DNA of 10,661 bases from Rodentolepis nana (taxonomy: Eukaryota > Platyhelminthes > Cestoda > Cyclophyllidea > Hymenolepididae): the NCBI GenBank assembly GCA_900617975.1, contig UZAE01012505.1, positions 28,386 through 39,046 on the forward strand, written 5' to 3'. Made by a program: the position numbers and the translations under genes. Of this stretch, positions 1 through 7,400 are shown piece by piece. The notes under the pieces were generated by a model. The model was not told the origin of the DNA. It made no database searches and saw only the letters and a list, made by a program, of their open reading frames with translations. How positions within the stretch are numbered: position 1 is the stretch's first letter; every line of letters starts with the position of its first letter.

Positions 1-239
1 TTAGTTGACTTCGGACTTCATAGAGGGGAGGAAGAGTGATTCACAGAGGTAAGGAGACAGATGAACACAAATACAGAAAAAAGGTAAGATGAGTACTGTT
101 AATGCGGTCGAATTTGACATAGAATGGGGTGATGGTAGTTTGAAGCGGGAATTCAACTGCCGATTAATAGAATTGTTTCGCCGTATGGGTATACATTGCC
201 CTGGGTGCACCACGTGGAGGTAAGTCTATTGCACACCCC
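1..239 (-). mobile_element. SINE copy A (HDV-ribozyme-headed family), cut by window edge
   Basis: Non-autonomous retroposon read on the - strand, with its 5' end at 239 and its 3' part running off the window at position 1. It shares the whole layout of copies B, D, G and H: GGGG start, ribozyme head, pyrimidine-rich middle (purine-rich on +) and the segment before the tail. The 3' tail and its target-site duplication are outside the window, so insertion cannot be tested. It lies 76 bp from copy B in head-to-head orientation. The element encodes no protein I recognise; mobilisation by a partner LINE is inferred from the TSDs and tails of its relatives. Confidence 0.9.
166..239 (-). ncRNA. HDV-like self-cleaving ribozyme, copy A (partly decayed)
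   Basis: Read on the - strand from 239. P1 5' strand GGGGUGU is 239-233, P2 5' strand AAUAGACUU is 230-222, P3 is ACC/GGU with loop UCCACGU (218-212), the GGGCAA joiner is 201-196, and P4 has loop ACCC. The catalytic C is the complement of position 180. Damage: the base pairing with G1 is A instead of U (position 202), P2 has one internal mismatch, the P4 base is a U.G wobble, and J4/2 is altered. Self-cleavage is probably weak or lost. Confidence 0.75.
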
Positions 240-315
240 ACTCACCAATCGTTAAGCGCTAGAAAAATTGAAAAAATGGCTTAAGGTAAATACAAGATTC
301 GATATCAGAAATTAG
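240..315. other. Spacer between head-to-head SINE copies A and B
   Basis: This 76-bp stretch separates the two ribozyme-bearing 5' ends. Its last 12 bases (304-315, ATCAGAAATTAG) are the left target-site duplication of copy B. Nothing else is recognisable. Confidence 0.6.
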
Positions 316-386
316 GGGGTGTGCAATAGACTTACCTCTACGTGGTACACCCTGGGCAACGTATACTAATACGGCAAAAAGTCTAT
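316..386 (+). ncRNA. HDV-like self-cleaving ribozyme, copy B (most intact)
   Basis: A small ribozyme with the HDV nested double pseudoknot. P1 pairs 316-322 (GGGGUGU) with 347-353 (ACACCCU), including the diagnostic G1.U wobble. P2 pairs 326-333 with 379-386. P3 pairs 334-336 (ACC) with 344-346 (GGU) around loop UCUACGU (337-343). P1.1 uses loop bases 338-339 with G354-G355. GGGCAA is 354-359. P4 is CGUAU/AUACG (360-364 with 369-373). J4/2 begins G374, then the catalytic C375, then A residues. Cleavage is predicted just 5' of G316, exactly at the TSD boundary. One weak spot is U339, which is C in other copies, so one P1.1 pair becomes U.G. HDV-like ribozymes at the 5' ends of R2, RTE and some SINE elements free the element RNA from upstream transcript; the same role is inferred here. 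Confidence 0.93.
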
Positions 387-642
387 AATTCCGCAGTTGA
401 CTTCCGACGTCAAACTACCGTGGCCCGACTGCTTGCCATATTCGACCCCTTTCACAGTACACATCTTACCTTTTTCTCTGCCTTTGTGTCTGTCTGCCTC
501 TTTTACATCTGTGAATCGCTCTTCTGTACCCCACCCCTCGACTTTCTTCTACTTTGATGAACCTTCCCTCTGTGAAGCCTGAAGTTAGCTAAATGGCTAA
601 TGATAGCTATCGAAACGCCTGCCATTTGAAACAAAAATAAAC
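316..642 (+). mobile_element. SINE copy B, full length, perfect 12-bp TSD
   Basis: Complete 327-bp retroposon. It begins with GGGGTGTGC and ends with an A-rich tail (AAACAAAAATAAAC) after the family's 3' motif GCCATTTG. The perfect duplication ATCAGAAATTAG flanks it at 304-315 and 643-654, which fixes both ends and shows insertion through a staggered target cut, as in LINE-mediated retroposition. From 5' to 3' it holds the ribozyme (316-386), a body with pyrimidine-rich stretches, a small 3' hairpin (602-611) and the tail. I see no convincing tRNA, 5S or 7SL promoter. It is the best-preserved reference copy in the window. The open frame beginning with GTG at 342 is read through the ribozyme and is not credible as a gene. 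Confidence 0.95.
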
Positions 643-1393
643 ATCAGAAATTAGTAACTGCAATTGTTTTGGGCCATGAAACATTTATTTGGTTGATTTT
701 ATCAGTGAAAGCTATTGAATGAAGATATTCGTTGAACGGCAAACCACACTGTTATCAAGCTGTACTATTTAATGCCAAAGTGATTAATTAAAATGAATCC
801 GTATTTTTTCAAACAGAGTCATTTGAGTTCAGCAATTTCTGTTCTCTTGCCTACATTTTTTATTCACACGTTTTGAAAAGTGCATTTAGAGTAGAACTTT
901 AAAGTTTCTTTTATATAGAGTCCATTCTAAGTTCAATTGTTAAAACAAGGTTCCATCAAAGAAATTGTCGGCTGTCGAATTCGTGCGCCACTTCTTCCTT
1001 CTGACTTCAACAAGAATTTCAACTCCGCCGTATTCATGTTTTCTTGGGCATTTTTTCTTGCAGAACGTGTTTCATGGAATTAAGACAAGTCTGCAAACAT
1101 TTGGGATGAGTGTGCGAGCAGAGCTTTCAACGTTCTACATTTGTATGTATGTATATATATATAAATTGAATTTCGCTTTGTAGTTAAGCACAACAGTGGA
1201 ATTATTCATGAATGTCTGTTGCTGTCTTTTTCCCTCCACGTTGTGTTCTCCTATTGTATTTTGGCTTCTTAAATGAATTATTCAAGGAGAAAAGAAAATC
1301 ATCGGTTTGCAAATGATTCAGGTGATACTTCCTTTGTAATATATAAATATATTGGCCAGATAATCGTTCAGTGAGGCATTTTTTCCTCTGTTT
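643..1393. other. Unannotated AT-rich stretch between copies B and C
   Basis: After the right TSD of copy B (643-654) there is AT-rich DNA with no recognisable gene. The open frame at 965-1183 starts with a non-ATG codon and has no recognisable motif. A pyrimidine run ending in an AG near 1046-1063 looks like a splice acceptor, but no coding continuation supports it. Confidence 0.5.
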
Positions 1394-1510
1394 GGGGTGT
1401 GTGATAGACTTGCATCCACGTGGTGCACCCTGGGTAACGTATTCTCAGATGACATACCTCCACGTGGTGCACCCTGGGTAACGTATTCTCAGACGGCAAA
1501 AAAGTCTATT
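1394..1510 (+). ncRNA. Disrupted HDV-like ribozyme, copy C (duplicated core)
   Basis: P1 5' strand GGGGTGT (1394-1400) and the P2 strands (1403-1411 with 1502-1510) are present. The segment holding P3, loop UCCACGU, the P1 3' strand, the joiner and P4 occurs twice (about 1407-1450 and 1451-1494). In the first unit P3 is lost (GCA instead of ACC). In both units the joiner reads GGGTAA instead of GGGCAA, and P4 has a mismatch. The catalytic C is at 1497. The extra 44 nt between P2 and P3 and the joiner change make cleavage unlikely. Confidence 0.8.
1415..1493 (+). repeat. 44-bp tandem duplication in ribozyme core of copy C
   Basis: An identical 35-bp block occurs at 1415-1449 and 1459-1493. 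Allowing for divergence on the left side, the period is 44 bp. It does not occur in other copies, so it arose in this copy or its source. Confidence 0.92.
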
Positions 1511-1671
1511 AACTGGCAGTTGACTTCTGACTTTAAACTACCATGACCACACTGCATAGCATATTCCACCACTTCCATAGTACCCACCTCACATTTTCTC
1601 TGTCTCTTTTATATCTTTGAAACACTCTCCTGTTCACCCTCCCCCCTGTCTCGGATTTTTTCACTTTAACT

Positions 1672-1749
1672 TTGTGAAGCCTGAAGTCAACTAAAGGGCT
1701 AATGATAACTATTGTGAAGCCTGAAGTCAACTAAAGGGCTAATGATAAC
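1672..1749 (+). repeat. 40-bp tandem duplication near the 3' end of copy C
   Basis: The block starting TTGTGAAGCCTGAAG at 1672 is repeated from 1712 with a 40-bp period and almost no divergence. It covers the segment just before the 3' hairpin, so copy C has two such hairpin regions. Confidence 0.92.
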
Positions 1750-1769
1750 CATCGAAACGCCTGCATTTG

Positions 1770-3714
1770 TCGTTTTATCTCCACCATCATGGTTGCATAC
1801 AGGATATGAATGGTCTTCACTCCTTAGTCAGAGGTATATCGGTTGAAGTGCTGAATTATAATACCCTTCCCAATTCGTCTACATTTCTTCAATTTTTCCA
1901 GTTGAAAACAAATTTTGCGACCAACTTATCACAAAAATATTAATAAACCAAGTAAGCTAGTTTGCTTCGAGCAATCCTCAGACGACAAGAGCACTACTAC
2001 GGTTCACCTTCCAAATGTGTCTCTTGAATTGTCAAGCTAGATTCCGTATTCAAATCAAATAGGGAGAAGTTGAGATTTATAAATACAAAGTAATCATAGG
2101 CACTCGCTCCTGAAAATTGTCAATCACTTGTCGAGAAATTTAATCTCCGCCTGAAAGATGACAGATTTTCAAGAAGTTACGTTTTTTGTGGAAAAATAGC
2201 TTAACCATTCGTAGAAATTTCCCCATCTTATCACATCCACTCCCTCCGAAAATATTCCATTGAAAGCTATGCATCCTCCATTCAAATCGTATTTTGATAA
2301 GATCTTTTGCGCAAACGAATAAATTCTTTACACGTAAAATAATTTCCTTGAAGGATTTGGTTGGAATTCTCTTCGAAGGTACTCGATTCTGCTCTCCATA
2401 AAGACCATTAAAACCCCACTAACCGTGCTCATGTTGCAGGACAAATATTTGACTAAGTAAAATTTAATTGAATTATAAACTGCCCTATTATTGAAAATCA
2501 ATAAACCAAAGTGCACTTCCGAAGAAGGTGCAAAGAACACATAAACCCAAATTGGAATACGAACACCTGAGAAAATTAGAGATTTGCACTTTAATGTTCA
2601 AGTCATACCACGAAACTTAAGTAGATGTTTTTTTTGATCAAATGGACAATCGTAATTAGTGTGAAATTATCCAGAGCTTACATATTAACCAATTAAAGCA
2701 CAATTTTTTCATCCTTCCACAAACTTCTGCAAACAATGTGGTCCATGATTGCAGAGTTGGAAGGAAGGGAGGGCTGGGGAGAGTGATGTAGTATTTTCCA
2801 GGTGAAGAATAGTTCGGTTCTGCAGTCTTCTCTTGTCAGTGGACCTTTGAAGTTTTGGCATTATAGCAGTCGCATGTCACAGTCAGCCGCTGAGAGAACA
2901 TGTGCTGCCATTATTTGCCCAAACATCAAACTGGTTTGCCGACACTTCGCCAGCTTTATTCCCATACCCACTGGCATTTTCCTCTTCATAAGACGGTTGT
3001 TTAAAAGGAGTGTGCAGACAGTGGATAACAAGGAGAAGCTACCCTCCTCCATGCTCACATTTCTTGGGCACTTTAACCCCCCCCCCCCCCAAGTTCTGCC
3101 AAGTTGAGAATGCACCAAAATCATGTTTAAAGGTACACTGCTCAACAAAGGTGCATGCACGGGATTAGTTCATTGTGGTGCATACAACATTTAATTAAAC
3201 AGTGGTTACAAGCCTCCGAGGAGATCGAACTGAAAAAAACAATAAAAAGGAACTTGGCAATTACCCAACTTCAGCACTAAGAATGAAAAGTATTAAGGTG
3301 CTGTGGTCACTTTGAAGTGTGAGCTAAATCATATTTACTCCCACCTAACTGATACGAAGTCTGACCTATATCCGATAATTAAATTTTATAACTCATGACT
3401 CTCTGTTCCACTTTTAGTTCTTTTATTAAATACCGGGATAGAAATTAACCGCGGAGATGCGATCAATCCCAAAGTTGTTTCTATTGAGGAAGACAAAGAA
3501 GAACATGAACTCAAAGTCCGCCACAGAAATTCAGATATCGATTGATGAAGGTAGTTCTCAGGGTAAATTGTTCTCCTTATGAGAGTGTGAGCATTTCGAT
3601 GACACTGCTATGGAAAGAAGTAGAACTCATGGTCCTCTAATCTCATTACCCGGTAGGCACAGAAACTAGTGATTCTAGCTAAATGATAACAACAGCCAAT
3701 AATAGACCAAAAGT
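1770..3714. other. Unannotated stretch between copies C and D
   Basis: Mostly AT-rich DNA with no recognisable gene or RNA. Overlapping open frames of about 100 codons lie on both strands near 2802-3160, in a locally less AT-rich patch that ends at a C14 run (3077-3090). Neither protein resembles a family I know, and open frames on opposite strands of the same patch argue that at least one is chance. No dispersed copy of the SINE is visible here. Confidence 0.5.
3077..3090 (+). repeat. Poly-C tract (C14)
   Basis: Uninterrupted run of 14 C residues. It is a simple-sequence tract, prone to length change and sequencing error. Confidence 0.95.
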
Positions 3715-3724
3715 ACTTGTAAAA

Positions 3725-4047
3725 TAATTTACTCATTTCAAATGGCAGGCTTTTTGATAGTTATCATTAGTTCTTTGTATGACCTCGGGCTTCACAGAGG
3801 GAAGGAACATCAAAGTAACAGGAAGTCGAGGGGTAGGGAACAGAAGAGTGATTCACATATATATAAGAGGCAGAAACAAAGGCAGAGAAAAGGTAGGATG
3901 AGTACTGTCGAAGTGGTTGAATATGACATACAGTGGAGTGATGGTAGTTTGAAGTCAGAAGCCAACTGCCAGTTAATAGACTTTTTTGCCGTATGAGTAT
4001 ACGTTGCCCAGGGTGCACCACGTGGAGGTAAGTCTATCGCCCACCCC
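3725..4047 (-). mobile_element. SINE copy D, full length, perfect 10-bp TSD
   Basis: Complete 323-bp element on the - strand with its 5' end at 4047 and its A-rich tail at 3725-3740. The duplication ACTTGTAAAA flanks it at 3715-3724 and 4048-4057. The 5' boundary coincides with ribozyme nucleotide G1. On the opposite (+) strand a frame of 84 codons with an ATG (3742-3996) runs through nearly the whole element. It is treated here as antisense to the SINE and not as a gene, since other copies break or shift it. Confidence 0.94.
3975..4047 (-). ncRNA. HDV-like self-cleaving ribozyme, copy D (nearly intact)
   Basis: Read on the - strand from 4047. P1 5' strand is GGGGUGG (4047-4041) against GCACCCU (4016-4010), with G1.U kept but the innermost pair a G-G mismatch. 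P2 GAUAGACUU (4038-4030) pairs with AAGUCUAUU (3983-3975). P3 ACC/GGU closes the consensus loop UCCACGU (4026-4020). The joiner GGGCAA is 4009-4004. P4 CGUAU/AUACG with loop ACUC is perfect (4003-3990). The catalytic C is the complement of 3988, followed by A residues. Every catalytic-core element is present; one P1 pair is lost. Confidence 0.9.
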
Positions 4048-4212
4048 ACTTGTAAAACAAAGAATTGTATAGGTCAAGGTGGATTATTTAGACGATAGTG
4101 GAAAATCAAGTGTGAGAGATGGGGAGTTGAGTGGAAGGGCATGAGCAGGATGAGTGCCTGTGGAAGTGGAAATGAGAAGAACTTCCATAAAATTCCCTTC
4201 GTGATGGCGTAG

Positions 4213-4235
4213 GTGTGCGTGTGTGTGTGTGTGTG
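4213..4235 (+). repeat. GT/TG microsatellite
   Basis: Near-perfect GT dinucleotide run with one interruption (GTGC) near its left end. Confidence 0.9.
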
Positions 4236-4300
4236 CACGAGTGCCTATGTGCTTTCAGAAAGAAGCTGAAACAATAAACCTCCTCGACTTGTTAGAGAGT

Positions 4301-4349
4301 GAGGGAGGGATGGGTAGGAGGGCGTGGGGTGGGGGGGGAGGGGGGGGGC
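4301..4349 (+). repeat. G-rich tract with quadruplex potential
   Basis: Several runs of three or more G separated by short linkers, ending in two runs of eight to nine G. The + strand could form G-quadruplexes. No function can be assigned. Confidence 0.75.
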
Positions 4350-4960
4350 TTGAGTCATTTGGTCATAAAGGGGAATGCGCGTCCTAAAGTAGTGCGTCAA
4401 ATGCTACTACTAGGCAGTAGTATTGAAAGTAACTAATAGGTTGGAGTGAATAGCAAAATGGAACAAATACGATAGACTCAATATTCTATCCTACTCCGCT
4501 TTTTGTTATTTTCCTTTTGATGTTTCTAAGTTAAGACCTAAATGAGTCAATAGCATTATTGATTTTCTTGCAATGAACTGCGTTTCAGTCTACTAGGCCT
4601 TCCTTTTTACCGGATCTGTTTTAACACTGCCTATTTACCACTTAAGATTTGTGTTGTATTTTTCGCAATGGGAAATTATTCCTATGTATTTGACAATATA
4701 TGCACGAAATATTCTGTCTATGAAAGGCAGACAGTGCAATAAAAATGATAAAATTTGAACTTTTGTTAAAGGTGTCTGTTTCTTCACATTTTGATTATTA
4801 AAAATGTTGGTCCACGGTGATATAATCTCGCAAATGAAATCACTGGATCTTCATTCCAAGTGGGCAGAAATGAATTGAGCCTAAAATCAGCTCCGAGTCC
4901 TCTGATCAGAGTTTCACCCATGAAACTGGGAGTCAAATGATGAAGATATCACAAAGAGAA

Positions 4961-4981
4961 CCCCTCCCCCTACCCCTCCCC
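4961..4981 (+). repeat. C-rich tract
   Basis: Four runs of four to five C separated by T or TA. The - strand has quadruplex potential. Confidence 0.7.
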
Positions 4982-5020
4982 GGTGATTCATTTCCTTGTC
5001 TTCTTACTCAGAGGCTGTGA

Positions 5021-5093
5021 GGGGTGCGCGACAAACTTACCTCCATGGGGTGCACCCTGGGCAACCTATACTCATAGGGCAAAAATAGTCTAT
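5021..5093 (+). ncRNA. HDV-like ribozyme, copy E (P2 decayed, P1 and P4 kept by compensation)
   Basis: P1 GGGGUGC (5021-5027) pairs fully with GCACCCU (5052-5058); position 7 is C-G where the family usually has U.G. P3 ACC/GGU is kept. The loop is UCCAUGG (changed at two bases). GGGCAA is 5059-5064. P4 is CCUAU/AUAGG (5065-5069 with 5074-5078), a compensated G-C to C-G swap. The catalytic C is 5080, followed by A residues. P2 (5030-5038 with about 5085-5093) has two mismatches and a bulge. Activity is doubtful, but the paired changes support the fold. Confidence 0.8.
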
Positions 5094-5200
5094 AAACCGG
5101 CAGTTGGCTTCTGACCTCAAACTACCATGACCCCACTGTATGTCATATCCGACCACTTTCACAGTACTCACCTTACCCTTTTCTCTACCTTTATGTTTGT

Positions 5201-5320
5201 CTCTTTTACATCTGTGAATCACTCTTCTGTTCCCCCTCTTGCTCTTTTACGTCTGTGAATCATTATTCTGTCCCCCTCTCGGTTTTACATCTGTGAATCA
5301 CTCTTCTGTTCCCCCTCTCG
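5201..5320 (+). repeat. Three tandem 39-41-bp units inside copy E
   Basis: Units at 5201-5241, 5242-5281 and 5282-5320 each contain CTGTGAATCA and a C-run. Other family copies have a single unit here. The units differ from each other by several substitutions, so the expansion is not brand new. Confidence 0.9.
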
Positions 5321-5440
5321 AAATTTTTTCTCACTTTGATGTTCCTCCTCCCCGCTGTGAAGTCCGAAGTCAGCTAAGAGACTAATGATAACTATCAAAA
5401 CGCCTGCCATTTGGTATAAATAAATAATCAGAGCCCGTTC

Positions 5441-5964
5441 ATTTACTATAATTGTTCATCGTTTATTTGGCATAACACTGGCAATAACAATTTGATCAAG
5501 GTGAAGTGTAATTGGGCTGCTTTTGTTCCCTGTGATATTGAGAAAAATAGTATCTTATGAATATAACTTACAAGCCAATAGGAACTAAGTTCTTCTGAGG
5601 ATAGTTCCTCTAGTGAGAAAGGTTAAATTCTGCCTTTTATTGTAGTTGTCAGATTTGGTCCTCTGTGCACCGATATTTCGTAGCCTTCTCTGACTTCTCA
5701 GTAGGGCACATCCATCTCATCCTCACTGCCAGTCATTTCGAATCGAACATTACTTGATGCAAAAAAGGGCACTTTGAAGCACCCAGCATTTACATCTCAT
5801 TCACCAATTTTCCTTCCCTCCATGTTCACTCATACTACACACGTACCTACCAAGTCATTCATAAACATTCTTTCCTTTGCCAGCTCGATCAGATGGTTTA
5901 GTGAAGTTAATTGGAGTTTTTTTAGAATTTGCATGATTTACCATTGTCTCTGTCTATTTCATTC
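5441..5964. other. Unannotated stretch between copies E and F
   Basis: No gene, RNA or repeat is recognised. The open frame with an ATG at 5774-6031 runs into copy F and has no known motif. Confidence 0.5.
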
Positions 5965-5979
5965 ATACTTTCTCGATGT

Positions 5980-6242
5980 CAACTGCAGTCGACTTCTGAC
6001 TTCTGATTTCAAACTACCATCACCCCACTGAATGTCATATTGGACCCCTATCACAGTACTCATCTTACCCTTTCTGAGCCTTGGTGTCTGTCTGTTTCTT
6101 TTACATCTGTAAATCACTCTTCTGTTCTCCCTCTCGAGTTCTTCTCATTTTGATGTTCCTCCCCTCTGTGAAGCCCGAAGTCAACTAAAGTGCTAATGAT
6201 AACTATCAAAACGCCTGCCATTTCTTATAAATAAATAAATAA
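5980..6242 (+). mobile_element. SINE copy F, 5'-truncated, perfect 15-bp TSD
   Basis: This copy lacks the ribozyme head and starts within the segment just after it (CAACTGCAG at 5980). The body and 3' end are complete, with a TATAAATAAATAAATAA-type tail. The 15-bp duplication ATACTTTCTCGATGT is perfect at 5965-5979 and 6243-6257, so the truncation happened during insertion, as when reverse transcription stops early in target-primed integration. A small local duplication (CTTCTGA repeated near 5993-6006) sits at its 5' end. Confidence 0.94.
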
Positions 6243-6257
6243 ATACTTTCTCGATGT

Positions 6258-7400
6258 TTCCCCACTAATATAGAAATAATTAATGGAGTGAAGACTGTTC
6301 TCAGTGCCGTTGTCAAATGAATTTTATGGGGAAAATAAGTAAGAGGAATGACATTAATATTAACAGATGGTGTTTGAAATTCAAACAATGGCGGACTGTT
6401 TGCGAAAATGAGAAGAATGTCTGTTAATGTATACTTAGCAAACTGACAAACTCATATTTCATAAAAATGATCCAATTCAGCAAATATTTAACTGAAAAAA
6501 CGATGATTCTAGTAATATCATCAATTTCTTCACTTCATTAGAATATCCTTCAAATTTTTGTCATCATAATCGTTACCTAACTAATTCCTAATAAGCTTTA
6601 TAATTCCCAGGCAAGTTGTATACTCTAAAAGTCCTGACAGGCATTAGCGGTGCATAAGGTCACAAATACTTTCGAAAAAGTTGAACCATTTAACCTGTTA
6701 GGATTTAGAAAATGATCACTATGGCTTTAGTGAGGGTTAATGACTTTCTAGCTTATTTGCGCGAAAGCGTTTTTCAACTACCTTTTTGACAAGAACCGCA
6801 GTACAAGAAGCCTGAAATGGACCTATCAGAATCATATCCACGGACTGTGTCGGTACGAAAATTCTGTTAATTTACTGTTATTAAAAATTAAGCAACTATT
6901 CTTCATATTCAAGAAAGCTGCAATAAAAGCACCGGCCAATTTCTCCTCTTCAATAGGATGAATTCTACTGCTTCATTCGAATAATCCTCGCAAGATCAAT
7001 TAATGAATTCGTAAATTGATAAAAAGAGTGTAAAATACTGGCTTAGTAAACGCGTTCAAAGCAATAGTAGTATTCTTTCGGGGTTTGATTTTGTTAAATT
7101 TTGCTATATTTTTTTCGAAAATAGCTAAATTTTGTGATATTTCAGCTTTAAAAGTTTGGTATTTGCATCCTAGGTGTTCTAAGAGGTGTGTCGATTTGGA
7201 AAATCGATCAACCACCTCAGAAGCAATCCTGTGTTATCTAAGCCATAGGGGAATGTTGGAGGTAACGATTAAAACAGGACATACCTCAATCGATAGTCTG
7301 TTATTCTTACAACTTGCCAGTTGGTCTCTACTGAAGAAGTTGGAGCAACTCAACCTCAAAGAAGAGAAACGGAAAGGACGCATTGCTTACACGACGACTT
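6258..7400. other. Unannotated AT-rich stretch after copy F
   Basis: Strongly AT-rich DNA without a recognisable gene, RNA or family repeat. The open frames near 7000-7215 (-) and 7085-7411 (+) overlap on opposite strands, have no recognisable domain and are probably chance. Confidence 0.5.

Larger units (their letters stand above)
1394..1769 (+). mobile_element. SINE copy C, rearranged by two internal tandem duplications
   Basis: Family member with the GGGG start and the usual body, expanded to 376 bp by a 44-bp tandem duplication in the ribozyme head (period from about 1407) and a 40-bp tandem duplication near the 3' end (1672-1711 and 1712-1749). Subtracting both leaves about 292 bp. It ends near GCCTGCATTTG without an A-rich or AATA tail, and I find no flanking target-site duplication. 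Loss of the tail and TSD suggests an older, decayed insertion or later rearrangement. Confidence 0.88.
4058..5020. other. Unannotated stretch with simple repeats between copies D and E
   Basis: No gene is recognised. It holds a GT microsatellite, a long G-rich tract and a C-rich tract, listed separately. The bases next to copy E (5008-5020) are a candidate decayed target-site duplication. Confidence 0.5.
5021..5427 (+). mobile_element. SINE copy E with internal 40-bp triplication and decayed TSD
   Basis: Family member of 407 bp. The excess over about 325 bp is explained by two extra copies of a 40-bp internal unit (5201-5320). It starts GGGGTGCGC and ends with the 3' motif and a TATAAATAAATAA tail. 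The flanks 5008-5020 and 5428-5440 share TCAGAG and some further bases, consistent with a decayed 13-bp TSD (about 9 of 13 identical). It is more diverged than copies B, D and G. Confidence 0.9.

Noticed and set aside
325..345. Resemblance of ACTTACCT in the head to the 5' end of U1 snRNA.
   Set aside because: Only the 8-nt splice-site complement matches. There is no Sm site or U1 stem-loops, and the segment is explained as ribozyme P2/P3.
316..430. RNA polymerase III A and B boxes in the SINE head.
   Set aside because: A TGGTGCACCC word and a TTCAAAC word are only loose matches, the first lies inside the ribozyme, and no tRNA fold is seen.
342..557. Sense-strand frames sharing a VHPGQ start in copies A, B and D.
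   Set aside because: They begin with GTG, not ATG, run through the ribozyme, and diverge in frame soon after.
591..620. Hammerhead-like CTAATGA ... GAAACGCC near the SINE 3' end.
   Set aside because: The conserved CTGATGA is altered, no G-C pair closes stem II, and no matching stem III strand with a cleavage triplet is nearby. Several copies read CAAAACGCC.
2802..3160. Two overlapping frames of about 100 codons on opposite strands.
   Set aside because: No recognisable domain, and no splice or codon evidence that I can support. The + frame begins with a non-ATG codon and crosses the C14 run.
3742..3996. 84-codon ATG frame on the + strand as a real gene.
   Set aside because: It lies entirely within SINE copy D, antisense to it. 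The same region is frameshifted or stopped in other copies, and residues are not conserved.
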